64,000 bases of DNA from Ceratorhiza oryzae-sativae (lineage: Eukaryota > Basidiomycota > Agaricomycetes > Cantharellales > Ceratobasidiaceae), in assembly GCA_030998015.1 (NCBI GenBank), contig JARWMV010000004.1:480975-544974 (forward strand). Reading direction: 5' to 3'. The notes beneath the pieces were generated by a model. That model saw nothing but the letters and a program-made list of their open reading frames with translations. It did not search any database and had not been told where the DNA came from. This document shows positions 10,501 through 20,162 of the stretch, piece by piece. The stretch's first letter is position 1. Each line of letters begins with the position of its first letter. A program made the position numbers and the translations under genes.

Positions 10501-12534
10501 GCCAAGCGACTCGGCTCTCAGAGGTGTTTCGAAGGATGTGTAGAAGGATTCGCAGGGCAAACGAGAGGTACCGGGATAAAACCGAAGGCACCAGTGCAAA
10601 GGTCTGTCCCAAGGCAGCCTCGCTTTCGGTTGAAGTTAACCAATACAATGCCAGACCCAGCGCACCGTCAGCTCGAAGCGATCGCCTGCGAAGCCGAGGT
10701 CGCCCCTGCTCGCCCACATCCCCTCGGACAATGGTATGCGTGTTCCATAGTTCCTCAAATCCCTTTCCGAGTATGTATTTGAACGTTTTGACATCTAATC
10801 CCATTGTTGCTAGGTACGCCCGATCGTCGTGGCTGCGGCGCACCTGTTGCCATGGCGTGTCAAGTCGAGGATTCGACAGTAGATGGGAGCGGAGTAGGTG
10901 GCGGTATCGAGCACGGCGCTCTAGAACCTTGGAGACCTTGGCTAGGCGAGCGAGCAGAACAAGTGCGGCCAGCTTTTTGAATCTGAGTCGGGCAGTCTGT
11001 TTGTTTTTATGAAATAAAAGCGAATATACAGCATGTTTGCGATTTGTCTGCATTTTCGAGCGATACATGGTGGAAGAGAAGGATGTACAGATTGAACACG
11101 AAAGTACACGAAAGTACACGAAAGTACACGTCATTCGATATGACGTATTGCCGCAGGGTTCCTGTCTTTAGCAGCGGAAAGTTTAGCTTAGCTTTAGCTT
11201 TAGCGCTTACGGGAAGTCATCCAGTACCTCGCCACTCCGTACTTGCTAAAATGAGCAATCCTCCCTGCCACGCCACAGGAGCTCAGTCCACCCCGCTACT
11301 GCACGAAGTGGACCTGGCGCATGGAACATGTGCTCCAAGGGCCGTTCTGGCGTTCTGCATCGGCCCGCATCATTGGCTCAAGCTTTCGAGCGGTAAGTCC
11401 TCATGATTCGTTCGCTGTGTCTATTTGTATAAACCGAACCTTTAGCACCAGCAAGCATAGCATTGCCTTGGACCGAATCTCGTCCCCAGGTCCATGCTGG
11501 CTCCCCGACGACGCTATCCGAGGCTATTGGACCCCCGCCCAAGGAGTCGAGTCGTCCCCCCACTTCAGCCCATCGGTACGTGTATGTGGAGCCACAGTAT
11601 GACTACGCTCTTTTCCCTTCGATGGACCGTGGTGTAACCTGCGAGTTCATCCGACGGCACCCCGAGTTCATCGTCCAAGACTCCTGGTGCACTAGGCGGG
11701 AAATTCTCATCAAGCATGCGGGTGCTATCACAGTGGTGCTTATTGGTAGTACGTGTTTCACAGTTTCTCTTTACAAACAGGCTCACAGCAATACGAATCA
11801 GGTTTCATTGCCCTCTACTATCTAATTATTAGACACGGCTACCATAAGAGTCGAGGCATCGTTATTGACATTACAAGCACCCGCCAGGGCACTCCCAGGA
11901 GGGATGTGGACCACCCCTCTAGTCCAGAGCACGAGCCACATGCTGGTACATCAGGCTCTGGCTCTGTTGGTAAGCCGGCCTTGTATTCATAGACCAAAAT
12001 GGTCATTCATAGTGACGGACGGTAACGATTCTCTCCACAGGGGGGCTTTGGAGGCGCTGGATAGTGATGCCTCTCATAGATTAATGTCCCATCCCACAGA
12101 GATTCCCTCGCGCAATGGTGGTCTCCCCGGTGGAGCAAGGAGTCCGGTTTAAGCATCGGGATCTGGACGATTTATCATCTGGCAGACGCAGCCACACCAC
12201 CAGGAACTCAGAGGAATCTGGACCGTTGGCCAACTCAGCAGCTGGCTCTATTCATTCAAGTGCTGAGGTTCACTCGACTGAAGAGGACCTGATGGAGGAT
12301 TCTGAATCTGTGGCTGGATCATCCTCTCAAGGCGTTGGATCTGCATCATGGACACGCTATATGACCCGTTATAGAATCGCTCGGACCTGGACCGTGTCAT
12401 CAACCCCGGATTCCATTATCTCAAGTGATTCAGAACTCGCTCTGTCGACAACGGAAAGCCTTGACTCCATCATCTCTGCTGATCAGCCCCAAGATCCGCC
12501 ACCTCGTTATCCGATATCCTCCTCCAATGCCTAG
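7582..12534 (+). CDS. Host membrane-protein gene split by a PIF/Harbinger element in intron 2
   Basis: Family not recognised, about 411 residues. Exons inferred from splice signals and from homology to the decayed copies in the palindrome at 38-41 kb: 7582-7604, 7682-7833, 11279-11392, 11446-11745, 11781-11969, 12041-12063 (tiny) and 12100-12534. Landmarks are MRVGCPPR, LLGPTPSEQSQLVPLQNNGT, YVYVEPQYDYALFPSMDRG, QDSWCTRREILIKHAGAITV, a hydrophobic segment around VVLIGSQQYESGFIALYYL, and an acidic Ser-rich tail with SIISSDSELALSTTESLDSI. Intron 2 should be about 60 nt but is about 3.4 kb because of the transposon. The donor GTAAGT survives, so correct splicing is still possible. The 12064-12099 intron is unusually short (36 nt) but keeps the frame. 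Decayed relatives lie at 38053-41143 and 53490-53880. Confidence 0.7.
7840..7898 (+). repeat. Left terminal inverted repeat of the Harbinger element
   Basis: Matches the reverse complement of 11164-11222: 27 identical bases, then a run rich in GCTAA units with a few mismatches, ending near GCTAAAGA. The preceding AGT (7837-7839) is the target duplication. Confidence 0.9.
8153..9250 (+). CDS. Harbinger-encoded SANT/Myb-like DNA-binding protein (DUF6818-like)
   Basis: Accessory DNA-binding protein that in PIF/Harbinger elements binds the terminal repeats and helps bring the transposase into the nucleus (family knowledge). Start at ATG 8153 (MAPKKSQKARGKARA, strongly basic). A trihelix/SANT-like fold follows: YSPSELRLLLRLVRKHRP, SDWAAIEAEYNALVP, and R-rich TNLRTRFDK. 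A 54-nt GT-AG intron (8432-8485) joins this to LVRMPKPTGNPEANELHEQA, the usual KPTG end of the domain. The second exon continues through Ser/Pro-rich sequence and a long coiled coil (about 8860-9035, repeated Q/E/R-rich LENQLQNQEMQRQIEIQ) that could mediate dimerisation. An in-frame ATG upstream (8078) would add 25 residues; I prefer 8153 because the basic start fits the family. Confidence 0.75.
9711..11134 (-). CDS. Harbinger DDE transposase (HARBI1-like, DDE_Tnp_4)
   Basis: Two exons: 11134-10307 and 10249-9711, with an intron starting GTAAG at 10305. The N-terminal part is basic and helical (LVLLARLAKVSKVLERRAR), with a helix-turn-helix-like region following. The catalytic fold shows FGFMDGLNLPV (first Asp), LIADTAFRN (second Asp) and QAAEWGMRSLQGVFARLRLP (the Glu), in the order and spacing of DDE_Tnp_4 enzymes. 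No frameshift or in-frame stop is seen. The true start could be the Met of MYRSKMQTNRK rather than 11134; the first residues overlap a triplicated AAAGTACACG run near 11100-11130. It converges with the accessory gene on the other strand. Confidence 0.88.
11098..11130. repeat. Short tandem repeat, three copies of a 10-bp unit
   Basis: Three head-to-tail copies of AAAGTACACG lie just inside the right end of the Harbinger element, upstream of the transposase gene. They could be subterminal binding sites for the SANT/Myb-like accessory protein, or a simple expansion. Confidence 0.7.
11164..11222 (-). repeat. Right terminal inverted repeat of the Harbinger element
   Basis: Reverse complement matches 7840-7898. 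Followed by the target duplication AGT at 11223-11225. Confidence 0.9.
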
Positions 12535-13722
12535 TTGCTATCGATTGTATATACCATTTGTTTGCGCCTATAAGATTTGATAACCAATTGAATCCCACCG
12601 CTGGCTCTAGAGTGAACATTGAGATGTGTACAGCGGAAATATATTGCCACTCAACACATAGAATTTCTTTGACCCTATAAAGTTGAATATATTGAGGTGA
12701 ATAAATAACCCGGGAGCCTGTGGCCAAATTTAAGCACAAGAATATCACCAGAACTCGTAGCTCGGTATAAGCGCAACTATGTGGAAAATATCATGTTTTT
12801 GACGCGCTGCAATGCTTGCAAGTGTTGAATAATCCCGCAATCTGTACCGCATGTGTCTACGGTCCATATACATTATCTACCAGCACTCATGTGCTTTCTC
12901 TTCGTATATTCCGTTTGCACTTTCATATGTCTTTAGTGCCGCATGTATCGCTGTATCCACAGCGACCTTTCTACATGTACATGTTCTTCTGTCTCTCACA
13001 TTGTATGCTATATAGGCGAATACATAGTCGCATCGTCCCTCAGCGACTTTTACATCCACCACTCGTGTTTCGCAACAACGCGCTCTCCCGCTTTATTCGC
13101 TGCGTTAAGCCACCTTGAAACGACCTTTATTTCCTCCACTTCAACAGCAAGTATTCTGGGCAATAATTGTGCATATTCCCGGTTTATTCGCATTTAATTT
13201 ATCATTAATGAAGTATCTCGACCAGCACGATATACACATGAGCTTCTCTAGATGAGCCACTATCTATCGAGATGAAGCTAATCTTATCTGGTAGCACCGA
13301 CTTCGGTCTTATTTTATCACACATCGTTCTTTGGGATGGTAATTACACATGGTATTCATAAAGAAAAAGAAAAAGACATCGTATTGGATTACATATATCA
13401 CATTGGCACGCAGTTATCTCCTTCTCTCAGGAGCACGGGTAGTTGAGGTAGGTTCGTGATACCTGGTTCCCCAGAACAAGGCGTGAATTAGTTGAATGCA
13501 CTGGGAATGACTGCCGGGCTCACGTTAAGAACTAAGTTCAGCGGCGAGGGATTGTTGAGGGGAATAGGCACCAGAGTGCTCCGCCAGTGCAGGAGCATGG
13601 TTGTCACAAGGTATTGCAGCCAGTTCGTCCACGGCTAGGTCCAATACGTTCAGGTCAAAGGTATTATCGATCGCAGCCTCGATGCCCAAGCGTTCGCTGG
13701 TGATATTACGCCAAATCTCTGC
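12535..13722. other. Gene-poor spacer
   Basis: AT-richer DNA with only short ORFs of unnatural composition. I see no gene, RNA gene or transposon end that I can support. Confidence 0.4.
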
Positions 13723-13980
13723 TTAGAGATCTGAAGGTGGCGGAGTGCGAATGTAGTCCTGAAGACACTTGTTAGCGGTCTCGACAGTTCCTTCTGTGAT
13801 CGTTGTGTTGGATGATAAAAGGAGCGCAGCAAAACGTTCAAGCCTCTGGTCGCGTTCGACGATGTTATGGGATATGATTGAGCGAGCGACTGCCACTGCG
13901 ACTCGAGTCTTCTGAGTCAGAACGCGCAGGTACTCGAATTTGCGAAGGAGGAACCTGGTGTCAGCCCTAATGCCAGCCAC
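13723..13980 (-). CDS. Hypothetical protein or gene fragment
   Basis: 85-codon ORF with protein-like composition: MAGIRADTRFLLRKFEYLRV, then a helical stretch with VAVARSIISHNIVERDQRLE and a Pro-rich end DYIRTPPPSDL. Immediately upstream the same frame reads HDRVITAEEMR before a stop, so the ORF may be the last exon of a longer gene or a broken relic. No family recognised. It lies beside a dispersed repeat (14028-14150) and could be part of a repeat unit. Confidence 0.3.
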   Translation of the reverse strand: MAGIRADTRFLLRKFEYLRVLTQKTRVAVAVARSIISHNIVERDQRLERFAALLLSSNTTITEGTVETANKCLQDYIRTPPPSDL

Positions 13981-14027
13981 TTCCTATCGCATTTCTTCAG
14001 CCGTGATCACCCTGTCATGTTCTGAGC

Positions 14028-14150
14028 CACGAGCCCCAGCCTTACCCCAGACTCATGGTCATTAAGCGAGGGCTCTGTGGCATAACCGAGTATCACATAT
14101 ATACTGACATCTACATTTGTCTCCTATTTTGTTAGTTACGAACCAATGTA
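14028..14150 (+). repeat. Dispersed repeat, copy 1 (partner at 56733)
   Basis: About 120 bp shared in the same orientation with 56733-56855. Landmarks are CCAGCCTTACCCCAGACTC, GTGGTCATTAA-type sequence, GGGCTCTGTGG and TTAGTTACGAACCAATGTAT. Copies differ at scattered bases. Function unknown; no coding potential seen. Confidence 0.75.
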
Positions 14151-14610
14151 TTCGTCAGGGAACCGGAGGTTACAACTGGCTTTGCACCGCTGCGGCCAAC
14201 TGCAGCAATGCGAAACCCCCCAAAATTGTAGTAGCCGACTTGGTGATGGTGCCAGAACATAGGCTATTATGGTAGCCATGGTAGGCTTTGGGTGCTGAAC
14301 GGATAGTCTAAACCCGGTACCTGCCCTGTATAATAGGCACAATATTATATTAATTAGAGCTCTTGCAGTTGAAGGTACATGTCCGAGCTGTCTAAATCCC
14401 ACAGAATATGCTTCCTGTCCTCGATACCGGGGGAAAGAGCAACGCAAGAGCGAATAATCGAGCATAAGAAGACAGAATTGGGATGGCCGTCGTCAGAGAG
14501 CTCGATGTACCCGGTGGTATTGCTTCGAGGGGATTTCCGTAGGCGCCGAAGATACGCAATCGAGTGCTACTGTGTGAGGGTTGTCTCACGCAGGGAGGTT
14601 TCTCGTGGCT

Positions 14611-14770
14611 AAGATACAAATCGTACTTAGCTCAACTACGAAGGTAGAGAACTATATATACTGTACCTAAGATACAAATCGTACTACAGAGTACAGTGTG
14701 AATAGAATACATTAGAAAAGAAAGAAAATACGATACCTTAGCTCAACTACGAAGGTAGAGAACTAAGGAA
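14611..14770. repeat. Interspersed short direct repeats
   Basis: Two overlapping motifs recur: AAGATACAAATCGTACT (near 14611 and 14669) and TTAGCTCAACTACGAAGGTA (near 14628 and 14737). The rest, to about 15060, is purine-rich and low in complexity. The ORF reading across it on the minus strand (14806-15105) has a Phe/Leu-rich composition typical of non-coding DNA. Confidence 0.6.
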
Positions 14771-15634
14771 GAAGAAGGGGGATTCCCGCGAACTCGCGCA
14801 TGATATCAGAGAGGGGGGATACGAAACAGAAACAAATATGCGCATACATACACGCATATGATTATAAATTCAACAGGTTGAGTGGCGAAACCAGTAAATA
14901 GAAACGAATAGAATAGAACGAACCATGCGCAGGGCAAGAATGAAATGGAAACGAATAGAACAAATGAGAAAAGAGTAAAAAAAAAAGAGCATATGAAAGC
15001 CATAGAAGGGTTAACGAGATGATTCGGGCTCATACATATATGCGCGAGAAAACTAAAGAACTCACCAAAACGACTCGTCGTCGCCTCCTGCAACTGCGGA
15101 GGCAACTTACGCGGCCTTGAAAGTCATACACGCGTCCCCAAGGACTGCGCATATAGTTAGTATATGTAGGCCTGTATTTTCGTCTCATTCCTGTACCTTA
15201 GTTTTACCATGAACACGTACGATTTCGATAGCCAATTGTCGGTTCTTAAGATCTTATCATATCTCTTTATATTATCATACTTGTTTAACTGTTTAGCTAA
15301 GGTGCGCTAGGAGTATCGTTTTATTTGCTAAAATTTGTTACATATCTTACGAGAACCTTGCATTTTTTGGCTAACGAGCACTCGAACGTATACGCACAGA
15401 GGACTGAATGACTGATCACCGGTTGGTATTGCGTTAAGGACAAGAACAGAAACTAGCCAGAACGACTAAATACTTACATTCCGTGGATAAATCAAAGGCC
15501 ACTCGGGGCAAAGCATCGACGGGTCATGGGAGCTCCGTGCCCACCCTGATCCTTCTAGCCAAGTTGCATCGGCCTCGGGAACGAGCACGATGCCCAGTGC
15601 AATGAACCTCACAGGCAATTTCTCCTAGGAATCT

Positions 15635-16896
15635 TTGTTCAATACCATGACTGGCGGCACTGGTAATCTCGGGCCGGAACAGGAGAGCACCAGGTTATTT
15701 TGCAACACTGGGAGCGAAACCGGGAGCGCGGACACTTGCGAAAACTTGGAATCATTAGACACGTGCATATACACTACACCCAGTGATGTTAGTAAAGTAG
15801 ATACAAAGAAAGTGATATCATTGGAACACATACCTGGACAAACAGGAGAGGCAACACACATACTGTGCAGGATGGATGAAGCGTTGGAAGAGGGGTCAGC
15901 CACACCAAGCACTGAGACACTTAAACATGAATGATGCAAGGCCTGGAGCTGGCCTGATAGACTTGAAGGGAAGGCAGCAGGCAAATCTACTGCCAAACCA
16001 CCCAAGCCTACCAGAAGCTCCAAGAACAAGGGCAAATCTAAAGAAGAACCTGAGGAGCTAGTGGAGTTGGAGGACAAAGAGAGTTTGGACAGGAATTTTA
16101 CCAAGACCATTGCTATGCCTCAAGAGTCAGCCCTAAAACCATTGAAAGAAAAGAATGAGAATAAAGCAATCAAATGGGATGCTTGGACAGTTGCCAACTG
16201 GCATTTGATCAAGCAAATCTTTGACAATCCAGAATGGCTGAAGGGCATGAAAGCATATGACATGTCCAATACCATAGAATTAGTCAAAGAGGCCACTGGA
16301 GTAGTGGAAAAGAAAGACAAACCTAAGAAGAAAAAGAAAGTTCACATCTTGCTTGGAGTAAACATAGATGACTTGGAGGGCAAGAAGAAGAAAGGCATCA
16401 GTGACACACCAATAAAAAAGAAAGAAAAGACACAAGGCTTACCTACAGGTGGCTACCTAGCTGAGAAGCTGAGGGATAAGGAATGAGAAAGTAGTGCAGC
16501 AAACATACCTAGAGTCCCAGATGATTCATTGTCATCTTCCTTGGACAACAATAATTCAGGGAGAGACAACAACTATACAAACATGATGCACCAAGAGAGG
16601 GTCACATACAAGAAGGGAAAATGGGACAGGGAGCATAGCAAGTGCAAGAAACAGCAAAAGCATGAGAAACTGAAACTAGCAGTTATAAAAACAAGCTGCC
16701 TACACTGTATAATGGCAAATCAAACTACAATATTTATGAACAATTTGTCTATGGAGTAGACACATGGGTTCAGGATACAGGATTCAACAACAATTGGGAA
16801 GCAATAAGACATATAAAATTGTTTTGAAGGATAAGGCTGCTACCTTTTATGTGGACCATGTAGCCTCAAAACCAAAGAAATACACTATGAAGGAAC
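15635..16896 (+). pseudogene. Gag-like ORF of a third retroelement, decayed
   Basis: One frame runs from 15635 to 16759 broken only by TGA codons (15932, 16484). It encodes a charged protein with Ser/Thr-rich, Lys-rich and Asn-rich parts, including IKWDAWTVANWHLIKQIF and KKDKPKKKKKVHILLGVNID. After a frame change, sequence to 16896 gives WEAIRHIKL and AATFYVDHVASKPKKYTMKE, which resembles the capsid part of fungal retroelement Gag. The LTR of an element B relative starts abruptly at 16897, so this gag was interrupted by that insertion. Sequence becomes CpG-poor from here rightwards. Assignment to Gag is by resemblance only. Confidence 0.45.
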
Positions 16897-17423
16897 TGTC
16901 AGAGACAATGACCTGAATGGTGACACCTAATGCTTGTGAGGCAAAGGCAGATCCAAGGGCTATGACACCAAGGATCAAGACCACAACATCTAAGAGGGGA
17001 TGTGCAGTGAGGGGGATGGTTGCAACAACATGCAGGAGAGTGTAGATGTGTGCTTGCACTAAAGAGCACTGGGCAGATACTGCTTGGCTTGGTAACCATG
17101 CAGGTAGAGGGTGGATGATTGACAGGAGGTCAAGTTCTGAGGCTTAAGGCTCTCAGACTCTCCCTTATATATTCATAGATGGGGCTATACATGTGAAATA
17201 CAAAGTTGTACAATATATGAAAGTGGTGCCATGTCAGCAGAATATTCTGGAATACATCAACAGTGATCAACAACAAAAAGGTCACATGACTCAGTTGACA
17301 ATTCTACACATATATCTGAATACACAGGAGTTGTCCAAAAAGCAGAATGACAGCAATATGATAAAATCAGAATAAATCAGAATAAATCAGAATAAATTTG
17401 TGCTCACAGTCTAGGCCATGACA
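16897..17423 (-). repeat. LTR of an element B relative (minus strand)
   Basis: 527-bp LTR on the minus strand: starts TGTCATGGCCTAGA at 17423 and ends CTCTGACA at 16897, matching the LTRs at 31510-32028 and 37247-37768. It directly follows the chromodomain end of the minus-strand pol fragment, so it is the 3' LTR of that copy. Confidence 0.85.
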
Positions 17424-17475
17424 CTTCCCCCCCATTAAGGCCCAGGCACATTTGGGCGAGACTGGTGGAATTCAG

Positions 17476-18757
17476 CTACTTTTCTGGAGCATTCTTGAGG
17501 TGGGCTTTGGGTTGCCAGCTGTTTGTTTCTGCTCCATAGCCTTTCCATTTGACATAATATTCCAGTCTTCTACCCTTGTGTTGTGAGTCCAAAATCTCCT
17601 CTACTTTGTACTCCTCTTCTCCTTCAGGGGTTACCACTGGTGGTGCAGGGTTTGGATCCCTTTGGTAGTTGTCTGAGGGCTTGGGGTACAGGAGGGAGAC
17701 ATGGAAGGCTGGGTGCACCTTCATGGATTTGGGCAGATACAATTCAAAGGTGTTTTTCCCAATTTGTTTAGTGACCACATATGGGCCAAATCACCTATTG
17801 CCCAGTTTTTTTGAAGGCTGAAGGGTCTTGATATTTGACCAATCCAGAAAGACTTTTGATCCAACCTCAATTCTAGGGGCCTCACAATGCTTTTGGTTGT
17901 AGTATTCCAAGTGAGAGCAATTTGCAATTGTGAGTTCTGCCTTGGCTTTGTCATGAATAGCTTTGAGGTGGTCTGCATATTGGTCAGCCTGAGGGACACT
18001 GCTTTCCTTGGTATTTCCCACTGTAAAGTCTGGGTTGTAACCATAGCAGGTGAAGAACAGTGAGTGTTGGGAGCCTGAGTGCTTCCCAGTGTTGTATGCA
18101 AATTCTTACCTGGGTAACAAAGCAACCCAGTCTGTTTGTTGGTGATAGATGTAGTGGCAAAGGTAGATTTTGACAAACTGGTTAAGTTGTTTGCTTTGTC
18201 CATCTACCTGAGGGCAATAGGCTGTTGAGTAATGTGGCTTGATCCCCAGACATTTGTAGACCTGGTGTAGGAATTTTGCATTGAAGTTGGGTCCTTGGTC
18301 AGAGATGGTTTTCCAGGGCAGTCCATGCAGTTTCCAGACAAAGTTGACCAACAGGTTGGCAATGTCTACTGCTGAGGCATTCAAGTGTGTTGGAATAAAG
18401 TGCACCATTTTGGATAGTCAGTCTACCACAGTGAGTATTGCATCATAACCTTCTGACATTGGTAATCCAGTAATCAAATCATAAGTGATCTCCTCCCACA
18501 GTTTGTTGGGTAAGTTTATGGATTGGAGGAACCTGAGGGGAGCTTGGTTTGAGTGCTTGTTTTGGATACACAAGTTGCATGCCTGTACATATTTTACAAT
18601 GGACTGCTTCATCCCAGACCAGTAATAGTCTCAAGAGACCAAGTTGAAGGTTCTGAAATGCCCTGGGTGCCCTGCTGCAGGATTGTCATGCCAGCTTTCT
18701 ATGACAGCTTGCATGATTTCCAACTTGTTTGGTATGTACACTTGCTTACAAAATTGA
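17476..18757 (-). pseudogene. Truncated chromovirus pol: integrase and chromodomain
   Basis: Minus-strand 3' part of a Ty3/gypsy pol closely related to element B (compare 35940-37208). In order: zinc-binding HHCC region with CNLCIQNKHSNQAPLRF, integrase core with EEITYDLITGLPMSEGYDA and ISDQGPNFNAKFLHQVYK, then STAYCPQVDGQSKQLNQF (Glu helix). Then come the integrase C-terminal region (KSMKVHPAFHVSLLYPKP) and a chromodomain (YYVKWKGYGAETNSW). The copy is broken by TGA codons and frame changes and stops where the Tc1 terminal repeat begins. RT and RNase H parts are missing; the matching part is not found on the far side of the Tc1 element. Confidence 0.85.
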
Positions 18758-18765
18758 TGCAGTAT

Positions 18766-18961
18766 GTGACCTTTCTCATGGTTGCTGAGATTGGACTTGC
18801 TGCACTGGGTGAATAAGTAGACTTGAGCACTTGGCTGTATAATGAAAGTTGTAGTGAGACATCAAATGTATATATCTGTAAATTATTGTACAATTTGGAG
18901 TGACACACAAGTACATGTGTGTCACTCACCAAAAAGGTATGCCACATCAATTATGTAACTT
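18766..18961 (+). repeat. Left terminal inverted repeat of the split Tc1 element
   Basis: Matches the reverse complement of 31318-31509. It includes a local palindrome of GTGACACACA type around 18900-18930. Confidence 0.85.
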
Positions 18962-19045
18962 GGATATCATGCATGGGAACAGCTTGTGTATGTGCCCACT
19001 CTCCCCCTTGCCCACCACAATTTTTGACCTTGAACTGACTTTAAT

Positions 19046-19381
19046 ATGCATGGGAGACACATCAATGAGCCTACCAAGGCATTGATTCCCAATGTGCAAG
19101 CTCAGGGGCATAGTACATACAATATTGGGGCCCAGTTCCACATTAACCCCACTACCATTAGCCATATTGCAAAAGAGCCCAAAAAAACACAAAGCTCCAG
19201 CTCAAAGAAGCCTAAAGTGGATTGCACACACAAACTTACCCCTTCTGATGCTTGATTTGCTGCCCTCTTGCTTGCTTGCACTCAAAATTTTGCTGCAGTT
19301 GACCAGCAGGAAGAGTTCTTCCCCTCTGTTCACCCTCAAACTGTGTGCCAAGCCCTTTGTGATGTTGGTTTACATGCATAT
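19046..19381 (+). pseudogene. Tc1 transposase, N-terminal half
   Basis: Helix-turn-helix DNA-binding part: INEPTKALIPNVQAQGHSTY, then FHINPTTISHIAKEPKK. An in-frame TGA (19253) follows, then AAVDQQEEFFPSVHPQTVCQ and ALCDVGLHAY, where element A interrupts. Order and residues parallel the 55200-54800 region of the intact Tc1 copy (SFHKIGPTVRVHPTTASRIY, FPHVSVQTVRRNLKGIGLRAY). Confidence 0.8.
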
Positions 19382-20042
19382 TGTTATGACCCTTCAAACA
19401 GACATAACAAAATAACTGAATATTTTTACAGATTTATGGCATTTTTCCTAAGTGGAACAAGCCATAAACAAGGTCACGTGACCTCGGCACTTAACCGGCG
19501 CTTACGGTGGTTACCCTGAACTTGCTCCAGCATTTCTCTCCCTTGTTACTTGGAGTGAGGAGCAAGTTGTCACGTGATATTGGCGCTTACAGCAGGATCA
19601 CATGACCTCAGTGCCTACGGTGGTTACCCTGAACTCGCTCCAGCATTTCTCTCCATTGTTACTTGGAGCGAGGAGCAAGTTGTCACATGATCTTGGCGCT
19701 TATGGCAGGATCACATGACCTCAGCACCTACCCCTCAGACCTTGTGCAGCTCTATAAGATTTGGAGCTGCACAAACTTAAGACAAACAATTACCTAACCC
19801 ATAGTACTATACATAACCTACACCTACTGCAGATGTGCTTAGATAATACATCCGCAGCCACCGCAGCCACATATATATAAGGATAAAGCAAGACTGGACC
19901 CTCAGCTTGCTTTATCTTGTCAACCACCATAGACCATAGCAAACACTGTAACTAGAACACTCAATACATACTGCATAGCACCAAACTGTCAACGCAGCCA
20001 CTACTTAAGTGCTCCACAGGGAGCCTCCAGAGGGTCACGACA
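19382..20042 (+). repeat. 5' LTR of element A
   Basis: 661 bp. It contains about two tandem copies of a roughly 120-bp unit with GGTGGTTACCCTGAACT and TGACCTCRGCRCTTA-type sequence, the E-box-like CACGTGAC, and two TATA-like sites (CTCTATAAGATT near 19751 and CATATATATAAGG near 19870). The 3' LTR has one copy of the unit, hence its shorter length. Confidence 0.9.
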
Positions 20043-20162
20043 TTATAAAGCAAGCTCTTAACTTAACTAGTGGCGAACATAAGTATACTACACAGATACT
20101 AAGGGCTGAGTACACAGAAAACCAGCTAACTCCTGTGATACATAAGAGAACACAAAGAAACT

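Larger units (their letters stand above)
7840..11222 (-). mobile_element. Complete PIF/Harbinger (IS5-like) DNA transposon
   Basis: 3383-bp element with two convergent genes, a SANT/Myb-like DNA-binding protein (8153-9250, plus) and a DDE transposase (9711-11134, minus). This is the classic two-gene Harbinger layout. Both ends begin GGATGACTTCCCGTAAGCGC when read inwards, with 27 identical bases and looser similarity to about 58 bp. It is flanked by a 3-bp duplication AGT (7837-7839 and 11223-11225). Three-base duplications are the rule for this superfamily, although TWA is the usual target. Removing the element and one AGT restores an intron start that aligns with the empty site in the palindromic relative at 38415. 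Both genes look open, so it may be young and autonomous. Confidence 0.9.

Noticed and set aside
14806..15105. Minus-strand ORF rich in Phe and Leu as a membrane protein
   Set aside because: It runs across purine-rich low-complexity DNA and has no splice, start or family support.
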